A stretch of 64,000 bases of DNA from Streptomyces solicavernae (lineage in GTDB: Bacteria > Actinomycetota > Actinomycetes > Streptomycetales > Streptomycetaceae), in assembly GCF_029968095.1 (NCBI RefSeq), contig NZ_JASCIR010000004.1, positions 186,001-250,000 on the forward strand, written 5' to 3'. The position numbers and the translations under genes were made by a program. Every line of letters starts with the position of its first letter. Position 1 is the first letter of the stretch. Below the pieces are notes generated by a model that was not told the origin of the DNA, did no database searches, and saw only the letters and a program-made list of their open reading frames with translations. This document shows, in pieces, positions 25,593 to 33,439 of this stretch.

Positions 25593-26483
25593 TCAACGCA
25601 CCGTCACAGTCAGGGTCTTGGTGACGGAGAACTTTTCGCTCTCGGCCGTCTCGGCCTTGATGCCGTCCGTGCACCGGTAGCAGCCGAACAGCTTCACCTC
25701 GGTCGTGCCCTTGCCGGAGGCGGTGAACTTGTACCAGTCCTGGCGTACGGTCGCCGCGTCGCCGGTGGTGTGCACGCCGGACAGGTAGTCCGCCAGGACC
25801 GACTCGTCGGGTGGGCCCACGATCTGCCACGTGTAGCCCGGCTGGTTGTCGTAGTGGTTGGCGATCCGGAAGGTCTCGCCGGGGCGCACGGTGACGTCGC
25901 CGTCGAAGTCCCTTTCGAGCGTGCGGACGTTGTCCGGTGGGACGTCCTCGCCGGGGCGGCCGTACCGGTCCTCGGGGTCGTCGAGGACACCGCTCACCTG
26001 CGTGCCCTCCTTGACCTCGACCGGGTACGTCATCGTCCGCTTCCCGTCGACCTCCTCCAGGACGATCCGCGCCGTCCCCGTCTTCAGTGCGCGGAACCTG
26101 AAGTACCGCGTGCCGTCCACGTCCTTGACCCCCCGCGCGTGTACGACCCCCTCCGCCTCCCCGGACTCGGCGAGCCGCCAGTCGTCGGCGTCGCCGCCCG
26201 GCCGTACGTGGATCGAGAAGTCGTGGCCGACCAGCACTTCGGGCCGCAGGGACTGCGAGGCGATGTCGATCTCCCCGTCGGGGCCGCGCGGCACGTTGTG
26301 GAGGGGCGGGGGAAGGGCACAGCACACTGTGTCATCAGCGAACAGCACCTCGTACGCCAGGAACCCGCCACCCCCGAGCACCACGAGAGCGGCACCGGCC
26401 GCGAGCCACCGGCCCTGCTTGCCGCGCGGCAGCGCCAACTTGGGCGTCGGCTCCGGCGTCGGCTCCGGCGTCGGCGTCGGCAT
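25593..26483 (-). CDS. Membrane-anchored exported protein with chagasin-like domains
   Basis: 296 residues from ATG 26483 (GAGGAA upstream); an open frame upstream adds 37 unlikely residues. A Pro/Thr repeat (PTPEPTPEPT) precedes one N-terminal membrane helix (WLAAGAALVVLGGGGFLAYEVLF). The outer part appears to hold two beta domains. The second has DNQPGYTWQIVG and WYKFTASGKGTTEVKL, reminiscent of the NPTTGYxW and FxAxxxG motifs of I42/chagasin-type cysteine protease inhibitors. The first has the related FRFRALKTGTARIVL. The domain call is inference. Two Cys near 56 and two in GCYRCTDG may form disulfides. Confidence 0.55.
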   Translation of the reverse strand: MPTPTPEPTPEPTPKLALPRGKQGRWLAAGAALVVLGGGGFLAYEVLFADDTVCCALPPPLHNVPRGPDGEIDIASQSLRPEVLVGHDFSIHVRPGGDADDWRLAESGEAEGVVHARGVKDVDGTRYFRFRALKTGTARIVLEEVDGKRTMTYPVEVKEGTQVSGVLDDPEDRYGRPGEDVPPDNVRTLERDFDGDVTVRPGETFRIANHYDNQPGYTWQIVGPPDESVLADYLSGVHTTGDAATVRQDWYKFTASGKGTTEVKLFGCYRCTDGIKAETAESEKFSVTKTLTVTVR

Positions 26484-26601
26484 CAAGCGTTCCTCACTCG
26501 TAAGCGTCGTAAGCGTCGTATCCGTCGTACAAATGTCGCCCGATGGCATCGACATGCGTGAACGCACGAGTGGTTCCCGGGAGCGGAGATCCAAGGGCTG
26601 G

Positions 26602-26621
26602 CCTTGACGTCAGGGTCAAGG
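26602..26621. promoter_or_regulatory. MerR-type palindromic operator
   Basis: CCTTGAC (26602-26608) and GTCAAGG (26615-26621) form a perfect inverted repeat with a 6-base centre, 16 bases before the merR ATG. This resembles the operators bound by MerR-family dimers within their own promoters. It implies autoregulation of merR and the thioredoxin gene. Confidence 0.7.
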
Positions 26622-26636
26622 GTTAGCGTCGTACGC

Positions 26637-27074
26637 ATGCGCATCGGTGAACTCGCGGAGCGGGCCGGTACCAGTACGCGGACGCTTCGGTACTACGAGT
26701 CGCGCGGGCTGCTGCCCGCGCGGCGGGACGGCAAGGGGCATCGGACGTACGACGAGGGTGACCTGCGGTTGCTGCGGCAGATCCGGACCTTGCAGGACTT
26801 CGGGTTCGGCCTGGAGGAGACCAGGCCGTTCGTGGAGTGTCTGCGGGCCGGGCATCCGCAGGGCGACTCGTGTCCGGACTCGCTCGCCGTGTACCGCCGC
26901 AAGCTCACCGAACTCGACGCGCTGATCGGGGAGTTGACCTCGGTGCGCGCCCAGGTCGGGGCGCAGTTGGAGCGGGCCGAGCGGGCCCGTGCGGTGCTCG
27001 CGGCCGAGGCGGAGGCCCCGGGTGGGCCGGCGCCGCGGTGTGAGCTGACGACGACGGAGGGTGCGGAGAGATGA
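26637..27074 (+). CDS. MerR-family regulator with cysteines
   Basis: 145 residues from ATG 26637. The HTH is MRIGELAERAGTSTRTLRYYESRGLLPARR, followed by the usual RTYDEGDLRLLRQIRTLQDFGFGLEE and a coiled-coil dimer helix (about 85-130). Cys68 and Cys79 flank GHPQGDSCPDS, and a third Cys lies near the C-terminus. These are candidates for thiol or metal sensing, as in several MerR proteins. It overlaps the thioredoxin gene by ATGA, so a redox signal is plausible. Confidence 0.85.
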   Translation: MRIGELAERAGTSTRTLRYYESRGLLPARRDGKGHRTYDEGDLRLLRQIRTLQDFGFGLEETRPFVECLRAGHPQGDSCPDSLAVYRRKLTELDALIGELTSVRAQVGAQLERAERARAVLAAEAEAPGGPAPRCELTTTEGAER

Positions 27075-27457
27075 CTGAGGTGGCTGAGGTGGCTGAGGTG
27101 GCTGAGGTGACTGAGGTGACTGAGATGACTGAGCTCGTCGACGTGACCGATGAGGACTTCGCGGCGGAGGTGCTGGGTGTCGCGGACCGGGCGGTGCTGG
27201 TGCAGTTCACGGCCGAGTGGTGCGGCCCGTGCCGGCAGCTCGGGCCGGTGCTGCGGGAGCTGGCCCGGGAGGAGGGGGAGCGGCTGAAGGTCGTGCAGCT
27301 GGACGTGGACCGCAATCCGGGGACGACGGTCGCGTACGGGGTGCTGGGGACGCCGACGCTGATGGTGTTCCGGGGCGGGGAGCCGGTGCGGTCGATGGTG
27401 GGGGCGCGGCCGAAGCGGCGGCTTGTGCAGGAGCTGGCGGATGTGCTGAACCCGTAG
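27071..27457 (+). CDS. Thioredoxin
   Basis: 128 residues with the active site WCGPC (50-54), strand AVLVQFTAEW and the cis-proline loop GTPTLMVF. The N-terminus carries about 20 extra residues, EVAEVAEVAEV and variants, from a 9-bp DNA repeat (GAGGTGGCT and relatives). It acts as a cytoplasmic disulfide reductase with thioredoxin reductase. It is co-transcribed with the MerR-type gene and probably controlled by it. Confidence 0.92.
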   Translation: MTEVAEVAEVAEVTEVTEMTELVDVTDEDFAAEVLGVADRAVLVQFTAEWCGPCRQLGPVLRELAREEGERLKVVQLDVDRNPGTTVAYGVLGTPTLMVFRGGEPVRSMVGARPKRRLVQELADVLNP

Positions 27458-27518
27458 GGAATTGGCGGGCGGCGTATTCCTCGGGCTATATTGGGTGTTT
27501 CTGCGTGCGCACAGAAAA

Positions 27519-27557
27519 GGCCACCGACTCGAAGGAAATTTCCTTCTCGGGGTGGCC
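27519..27557 (+). promoter_or_regulatory. Large palindrome in the helD leader
   Basis: A perfect 16-bp palindrome GAAGGAAATTTCCTTC (27531-27546) lies inside a larger inverted repeat whose outer arms are GGCCACC (27519-27525) and GGTGGCC (27551-27557). It ends 33 bases before the helD start. It could be an operator or a leader hairpin. The local AT content is high for this genome. Confidence 0.7.
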
Positions 27558-27590
27558 AACTAAAGACACCGTAGCCCATGAGGAGTGGAA

Positions 27591-29915
27591 TTGTCAACCG
27601 GGGATTCCGTTGCATTGCACCGCGAAGTGCAGGCCGAACTGCAGGCCGAACTGCAGCGCGAGCAGCAATGCGTCGACCGCCTCTACACCCGCCTCGACGA
27701 GCTCCGGGCCGAGCGGGAGGCGGCCGCGCGCTTCGCGTTGGCGCAGCTGGGCAACGGTAGGCAGGCGAAGCTGGAGCGGGACATCACCGCCGACGAGCAG
27801 GCGCGCAGCGCCGCAGAACTCGCCGGTGTCGAATCCGGTCTCTGTTTCGGGCGAATTGACCACGCCCAAAAGGCCGGTGGTGGTCATCACCACATCGGGC
27901 GCATCGGAATCCGCGCCGACGACGAGGCGCGCACCCCGCTCCTGATCGACTGGCGCGCGCCCGTCGCCCGCCCCTTTTATCTCGCCACCGGGCACACCCC
28001 GATGGGAATCAGGCGCCGCCGCCATCTGGCCACCGAGGGCCGTACGGTCACGGAACTCCACGACGAGATCCTCGACCTCGACGACCCGACCCGTACCGGC
28101 TTCGAGGACCACAACGCGGACGCGGTGCTGCTCGCCGCCCTGAACGCGGCCCGCACCGGCCGCATGGGCGACATCGTGCAGACCATCCAGGCCGAGCAGG
28201 ACCGCATCATCCGCGCCCCGCACCGCGGCGTCATGGTCGTCGAGGGCGGGCCCGGCACCGGCAAGACCGCCGTCGCGCTGCACCGGGCCGCGTATCTGCT
28301 GTACGCGGAGCGGGAGTTGCTGGCCAAGCGGGCCGTCCTGATCGTCGGCCCGAACCCGGCGTTCCTCGGCTACATCGGCGAGGTGCTGCCCTCCCTCGGA
28401 GAGACCGGCGTACTCCTCGCCACCATCGGTGAGCTGTACCCCGGCGTGCACGCCACCGGCACGGACACCCCGGCGGCCGCGGCCGTGAAGGGGCGCGCGG
28501 ACCTGGCGGACGCGCTGGCCGCACTCGTACACGACCGGCAGTCCGTGCCCGACCCGGCCCTGGAGATCGACCACGACGACTACGGCACGCTGTACCTGGA
28601 GCGCGCCATGGCCGAGGACGCCCGCGCGCGGGCCCGGAACACGCGGTTGCCGCACAATCTGGCGCGGCCGTACTTCGTGTTCGCCCTGATCGACGCGCTG
28701 ACCGAGCAGCTCGTGGACCGGCTCGGCGGCGACCCGTACGGCGGGCCGAACCTGCTCGGGCCCGATGACGTCGCGCAGCTCGGCAAGGAGATCGCCACCA
28801 GCACCGAGGTGCACGCCGCGATCGACTCGCTGTGGCCGCCGCTCTCCCCGCAGGGCCTGGTCGCGGAGTTCCTTGAGGACCCGCGCGGGTACGTGCCGGA
28901 CGCCGACGCCGAGGCGATCAGGCGTGCGCCGGGCGCCCCCTGGACGGAGGCGGACGTGCCGCTGCTTGACGAGGCGGCGGAGCTGCTCGGCGTGGACGAC
29001 TCGGCGGAGCGCGCCGCGAAGGAGGCCGAGCGGCAGCAGCAGATCGAGTACGCGCAGGGCGTCCTCGACATGTCGTACTCCTCCCGTACCTACGAGTTCG
29101 AGGACAAGGAGGAGGCGGACGAGGACGCGGCCGAGGTCCTTTCCGCGCACGACATCATCGACGCCGAGCGGATGGCGGAGCGCCAGGAGGAGGCCGACCA
29201 CCGCACGGCCGCCGAGCGTGCCGCCGCCGACCGGACCTGGGCGTTCGGCCACATCATCGTGGACGAGGCGCAGGAGCTGTCGCCGATGGCGTGGCGGCTG
29301 CTCATGCGGCGCGTCCCGACCCGCTCGATGACCCTGGTCGGCGACCCGGCGCAGACGGGTTCGGAGGCCGGGGTCGGCCGGTGGGCGGACATCCTTTCGC
29401 CGTACGTGGAGGACCGCTGGGAGCTGGTGCGGCTCGGCGTCAACTACCGCACGCCCGCCGAGATCATGGACGTCGCGGCGGACGTGCTGCGCGCACAGTC
29501 GCCGGAGTTCGAGCCGCCGCGGTCGGTGCGGTCGACGGGCGTACGGCCGTGGGTGCGGCGCACCGACGATCTGCCTGGCGCCGTGGCCGAGGCGGTCGCG
29601 CGCGAGCTGCCGGAGGAGGGGCGGCTCGCGGTGATCGCGCCGCGCGGACTGCACGCGGAGCTCGCCGAGGTGCTCGAAGGGGTCACGGCGGGCGCGGCGC
29701 CCGACCTCACGCACCAGCTGGTGCTGCTCGACGCGCGGCAGTCCAAGGGCCTGGAGTTCGACAAGGTTCTGGTGGTCGAGCCGGCGGAGTTCCGGACGAG
29801 CGATCTGTACGTGGCGCTGACCCGGGCGACGCAGGGGCTGGGTGTGCTGCACAGCCGCGAACTGCCGTTCCCCGAAGACGGATTGTCGGTGGCGGGTGGC
29901 AGCATGCCGGTATGA
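27591..29915 (+). CDS. helD: HelD-like helicase-related RNA polymerase recycling ATPase
   Basis: 774 residues from TTG 27591 (AGGAG five bases upstream); GTG 27585 is the alternative. The N-terminal coiled coil (about 5-60) is typical of HelD and enters the RNA polymerase secondary channel in characterised homologues. Superfamily-1 motifs follow: Walker A GGPGTGKTA (near 218), Walker B IIVDEAQEL, TLVGDPAQTG, and the C-terminal QSKGLEFDKVLVVEP and LYVALTRATQGLGVLHS. HelD removes stalled RNA polymerase from DNA using ATP or GTP. The relative HelR gives rifamycin tolerance. I cannot tell which subtype this is. Confidence 0.92.
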   Translation: MSTGDSVALHREVQAELQAELQREQQCVDRLYTRLDELRAEREAAARFALAQLGNGRQAKLERDITADEQARSAAELAGVESGLCFGRIDHAQKAGGGHHHIGRIGIRADDEARTPLLIDWRAPVARPFYLATGHTPMGIRRRRHLATEGRTVTELHDEILDLDDPTRTGFEDHNADAVLLAALNAARTGRMGDIVQTIQAEQDRIIRAPHRGVMVVEGGPGTGKTAVALHRAAYLLYAERELLAKRAVLIVGPNPAFLGYIGEVLPSLGETGVLLATIGELYPGVHATGTDTPAAAAVKGRADLADALAALVHDRQSVPDPALEIDHDDYGTLYLERAMAEDARARARNTRLPHNLARPYFVFALIDALTEQLVDRLGGDPYGGPNLLGPDDVAQLGKEIATSTEVHAAIDSLWPPLSPQGLVAEFLEDPRGYVPDADAEAIRRAPGAPWTEADVPLLDEAAELLGVDDSAERAAKEAERQQQIEYAQGVLDMSYSSRTYEFEDKEEADEDAAEVLSAHDIIDAERMAERQEEADHRTAAERAAADRTWAFGHIIVDEAQELSPMAWRLLMRRVPTRSMTLVGDPAQTGSEAGVGRWADILSPYVEDRWELVRLGVNYRTPAEIMDVAADVLRAQSPEFEPPRSVRSTGVRPWVRRTDDLPGAVAEAVARELPEEGRLAVIAPRGLHAELAEVLEGVTAGAAPDLTHQLVLLDARQSKGLEFDKVLVVEPAEFRTSDLYVALTRATQGLGVLHSRELPFPEDGLSVAGGSMPV

Positions 29916-29931
29916 CGTACGGCGAGGTGTC

Positions 29932-31314
29932 CTACGGACGAGCGCCCGCCAAGCGCCGCACCGCCGACATCGGCACGGGCAGCCAGTCCGGGCGGTGCCG
30001 GGCCTCGTACAGGACCTCGTAGACCGCCTTGTCCGTCTCGTACGCCCGCAGCAGGGTCTCCTCGGCGCGCGGGTCGTGGCCGGCGGCCTCGGCGTAGCCG
30101 TCGCAGTACGCCTCCCGGCAGGCCGCCGCCCACGCGGGCGCGCGGTGGGTGTACGCGGCGTAGTCGAAGGAGCGCAGCATGCCCGCCACGTCCCGTACGG
30201 CCGGGTGCGGGCGGCGGCGCTCGGCGAGCGGGCGGGCCGGTTCCCCCTCGAAGTCGATCACGTGCCAGGTGCGGTCGGCCCCGTACAGGCACTGCCCCAA
30301 GTGCAGGTCGCCGTGGACGCGTTGGACCGTGCGCCGGGTGTCGTCGAGCGCGCGGAGCGCGGTGTACGCGGCGGCCAGGGCGGGGGCGTACGGGCGCAGC
30401 TCGGGCACGGCGCGGGCGGTGGCGTCGAGGCGTTCCGCCATGGCGGCGGCGAGGGCCTTGGTCCGGGGCCGGGCGAGCGCGGCCGTCGGCAGGGCGCGGG
30501 CCAGGGCGCGGTGCACCTCGGCGGTGGCCCGGCCGAGCGCGGCGGCCTCGCGGGTGAAGGGGGCGCCGTCGGCGAGGGCGCGCAGCGCGAGGGTCCAGCC
30601 GTCCGTCGCGCCCGCGACGAAGGGCTGCAGGAGCCCGAGCACGTACGGCTCGGCGGCACCGGGCGGCCACGCCCCCGCCCAGGCCACCGGGGTCGGCACC
30701 CGCGGGCAGTCCACGCCGGCCAGGGCGCGGGACAGCTCCAGCTCGGGGTGGGTGCCGGGGGCGACACGGCGGAACAGCTTGAGGATGTACGTATCGCCGT
30801 ACACGAGGGAGGAGTTGGTCTGCTCCACGTCGAGGACGCGCGGCGCGAGACCGTCGGGGACGGCCGGTCCGGGGGGCCGTTCGAAGGACAGCGCGCCCTG
30901 CGTCCCGGGCGTGCGCAGCAGGTCGAGCAGGTGCCCGGCGAGCAGCGGGTCGTGCAGCGCCTCGTACACGGCGAGCCCGGCGAGCGGGCCGTTGCGGGGG
31001 CGGCCGAGGAGCGCGTCCGACAGATGCGGGGGGACCGTTCGCCGTACGCCGAGCAGGAGTTGGTAGCAGTCCGTGTCCCGGCCGGGCTGCCGGGCGTCGA
31101 CGAGGAGGTGCAGCAGACCGGGCTCCGCGGCGGCCGCCCGGAGGCCCGTCACCGCGACCGGGGCGAAGCCGGTGACGGGCCGCCCCTTGCCCGCGAACCA
31201 GCGCTGACGCGGGAGCCAGTCGCGCAGCAGCGGGGCGAGGGAGTCCACCAACTGCGCGGCGCCGGTGAGGTGGTGGCGGGTGGCCGCCTGTGAGCGCGTC
31301 ACGGTTTCCGACAT
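29932..31314 (-). CDS. Maltokinase (Pep2/Mak)
   Basis: 460 residues. It phosphorylates maltose to maltose 1-phosphate, the donor for GlgE alpha-glucan synthesis. Evidence is the N-terminal RDWLPRQRWFAGKGRPV, the DVEQTNSSLVYGDTYILKLFRRV segment and the aminoglycoside-kinase-like catalytic part RVHGDLHLGQCLYG (about 340) with HVIDFEGEPARPL. In the pathway it normally sits with treS, glgE and glgB. None of these is present here, where its neighbours are helD (16 bases away, convergent) and a protease gene. Confidence 0.88.
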   Translation of the reverse strand: MSETVTRSQAATRHHLTGAAQLVDSLAPLLRDWLPRQRWFAGKGRPVTGFAPVAVTGLRAAAAEPGLLHLLVDARQPGRDTDCYQLLLGVRRTVPPHLSDALLGRPRNGPLAGLAVYEALHDPLLAGHLLDLLRTPGTQGALSFERPPGPAVPDGLAPRVLDVEQTNSSLVYGDTYILKLFRRVAPGTHPELELSRALAGVDCPRVPTPVAWAGAWPPGAAEPYVLGLLQPFVAGATDGWTLALRALADGAPFTREAAALGRATAEVHRALARALPTAALARPRTKALAAAMAERLDATARAVPELRPYAPALAAAYTALRALDDTRRTVQRVHGDLHLGQCLYGADRTWHVIDFEGEPARPLAERRRPHPAVRDVAGMLRSFDYAAYTHRAPAWAAACREAYCDGYAEAAGHDPRAEETLLRAYETDKAVYEVLYEARHRPDWLPVPMSAVRRLAGARP

Positions 31315-31515
31315 GCGTCGCGGTCCCCTTCCCGTTGCGGGCTCCGCGTCGCGGCATATTCCCTTTCCGGGCCCTCCCCGAAACCGGGCCCTGGCCCCGT
31401 GTCACGGCCGTCCGCGCACGCCACGGCGGGCGGCGCCCGGAGTTCCGGATGCCGCCCGCCGCGAGCTGACCGCCGGTCGCCCGAAGGTCGGGGACCGAAG
31501 ATCGGGGACCGAAGG

Positions 31516-33117
31516 TCAGTGCTTGTTCTTGCCCTTGGCCGCCTTGACGTTCACGCCCGCCCAGGCCGCGTCCACGCCCTTGTACTCGGCGGAGTCCGCG
31601 CCGTACAGGTCCTTGGCGGCGTCGAGCGTCGCCGTGCGGGCCTTGGCGTAGTCGGTGTTGGACGTCATGTACGTGGTGAGGGCCTTGAACCAGATCTTCT
31701 CGGCCTTGTCCCGCCCGATGCCGGTGACGGGCTTGCCGTCGGCGGTCGGCGAGTCGTACTTCACGCCGTTGATCTCCTTCGCGCCGCTGCCCTCGGACAG
31801 CAGGTAGAAGAAGTGGTTGGCGACGCCCGAGGAGTAGTGGACGTCGATCTGGCCGATGCCCCTGTACCAGCTGTCCTTGGACTTGCCGTCCTTGCTCGGC
31901 TTGTCCATGTAGCGCAGCGGGGTGCCGTCGCCGCGGATGTCGATCTTCTCGCCGATCAGGTAGTCGCCGACGTCCTCCTTGTTGTTCGCGGAGAACTCGA
32001 CGGCGGAGCCGAAGATGTCGGAGGTCGCCTCGTTGAGACCGCCGGACTCGCCGCTGTAGATCAGCCCTGCGGTGTGGGAGGTGACGCCGTGGGTCATCTC
32101 GTGCGCGGCCACGTCGATGGACGTCAGCGGCTTGGCGTTGCCCTCGCCGTCGCCGTACGTCATGCAGAAGCAACTGTCGTCCCAGAAGGCGTTGACGTAG
32201 TTGTTGCCGTAGTGGACGCGGGAGTACGCGCCGACGCCGTCGCCCTTGATGCCGTCGCGGCCGTGCACGTTCTTGTAGTAGTCCCAGGTGAGCGCGGCGC
32301 CGTAGTGCGCGTCGGCGGCCGCGGTCTCCTTGTTGGCGGGGGTGCCGTCGCCCCACTCGTCGTCGTCACCGGCCACCAGGGTGCCCTGGCCCGAGGTGCC
32401 GCCCCCGAGGTCGTACGTCTTGTGGTCGCCGCGCCCGGTGTCGGTGAGCGAGAAGCCGCTGGACTCCTGCTTGGTGCCGAGCTCCACGTCGCCGCTGTAC
32501 TGGGTGTGGCCGGCGCCGGTGCGGATGTCGTCCCACTGGAAGATCTTCTTGCCGGAGCGGGCGTCCGTGACGACGTGCAGCCGGCTCGGGGTGCCGTCCT
32601 TCTTGGTCGACTTGACGACCTTCTCGTACGCGAGGCGCGGGGTGCCGCTCGCCGCCCAGACGACGGCGCGGGCGCCCTTCGGCGCGGCCTTGGCGCGCGC
32701 GGTGTCGACCTTCAGGTCACCGGCGTGCGCCTTCGTGACGCCCTCCGTCCTGCGGGACTTGGTCTCGTGCACGACCAGGTCGCCGCCGAGGACGGGCAGT
32801 CCGTCGTACGTGCGCTCGTAGCGGGTGTGGACGCTGCCGTCGCGGTCCTTGACGACGTCGCGGACGACGAGCTTCTCGGCCGAGGAAAGGCCCAACTCCT
32901 TCGCCGTACGGGCCTTTTCGGCGTCCGCGTCGCGCAGCAGCTCGGCGCGCTGCGAGGCGGAGAGCTTGGTGGGCGACGCGCCGGGGGTCTTCTCGGCGGT
33001 GGGCGCCGCCGAGGCGGTGGTGAGGCCGGCGCCGATCAGGGCGGCGGCGACGATCGCCGTGCCGGCGGCGGTGGCGGCTCGTCTGGTGGACACGTGGCGC
33101 GTTATGTGGGGCGACAC
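31516..33117 (-). CDS. Secreted M4 (thermolysin-like) neutral metalloprotease
   Basis: 533 residues from GTG 33117. A signal peptide (about 12-38, ending TTASA) and a pro-region with an FTP/PepSY domain (about 45-195, including TRYERTYDGLPVLGGDLVV) precede the catalytic domain. Zinc ligands are His339 and His343 in HEMTH with Glu340 catalytic, and Glu363 in GLNEATSD. The C-terminal domain includes DVHYSSGVANH. The Cys pair in DSCFCMTYGD is typical of the family. It ends soon after the peptidase domain. It is upstream-neighboured by a longer paralogue with near-identical core DNA. Confidence 0.95.
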   Translation of the reverse strand: MSPHITRHVSTRRAATAAGTAIVAAALIGAGLTTASAAPTAEKTPGASPTKLSASQRAELLRDADAEKARTAKELGLSSAEKLVVRDVVKDRDGSVHTRYERTYDGLPVLGGDLVVHETKSRRTEGVTKAHAGDLKVDTARAKAAPKGARAVVWAASGTPRLAYEKVVKSTKKDGTPSRLHVVTDARSGKKIFQWDDIRTGAGHTQYSGDVELGTKQESSGFSLTDTGRGDHKTYDLGGGTSGQGTLVAGDDDEWGDGTPANKETAAADAHYGAALTWDYYKNVHGRDGIKGDGVGAYSRVHYGNNYVNAFWDDSCFCMTYGDGEGNAKPLTSIDVAAHEMTHGVTSHTAGLIYSGESGGLNEATSDIFGSAVEFSANNKEDVGDYLIGEKIDIRGDGTPLRYMDKPSKDGKSKDSWYRGIGQIDVHYSSGVANHFFYLLSEGSGAKEINGVKYDSPTADGKPVTGIGRDKAEKIWFKALTTYMTSNTDYAKARTATLDAAKDLYGADSAEYKGVDAAWAGVNVKAAKGKNKH

Positions 33118-33243
33118 TCTTTACTCCCTGGATGTGGGGGTGTCCGGGCGGCGTTGGGCCCATCCGGACGGGGAAGTACCTGGTGCTGGTGCCGTGTTGC
33201 GGCTGTGCCGTGCGGGGAGAGAGTGTCATTGGCGGCGCGTACA

Positions 33244-33270
33244 TGTCAGGGGGTGTCGCCAGGTTGACCG
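33244..33270 (-). promoter_or_regulatory. Shared upstream motif, protease gene 1
   Basis: On the plus strand TGTCAGG, 10 bases, then AGGTTGACCG. A very similar arrangement (TGTCAGG, 11 bases, AGGTTGGCCG) lies upstream of the second M4 protease gene. It is about 130 bases from the start codon. Nearby TTGACC/TTGACC half-sites overlap it. A common regulator is inferred only. Confidence 0.45.
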
Positions 33271-33362
33271 AATCTTGACCAATACTCGTGGCGCGCTGTC
33301 CGTTATGCGAACTGGGTGGCGTCCCCGGCACGTTGCCGCAACGCCACCCAGTCTGCCCCGAT

Positions 33363-33438
33363 CCGTACGGGCCGGGTTCCGTACGGGCCGGGTTCCGTAT
33401 GGGCCGGGTTCCGTATGGGCCGGGTTCCCTACGGGCCG
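33363..33438. repeat. 16-bp tandem repeat after the second protease gene
   Basis: CCGTACGGGCCGGGTT at 33363 and 33379, CCGTATGGGCCGGGTT at 33395 and 33411, then a truncated copy to 33438. The array abuts the stop codon of the minus-strand protease gene. The intergenic region 33118-33362 otherwise shows only the putative promoter motif of protease gene 1. Confidence 0.9.
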
Positions 33439-33439
33439 T

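Noticed and set aside
27458-27590. Rifamycin-associated element before helD
   Set aside because: I could not recall the published element with enough certainty to match it; the palindrome seen is reported without that label.
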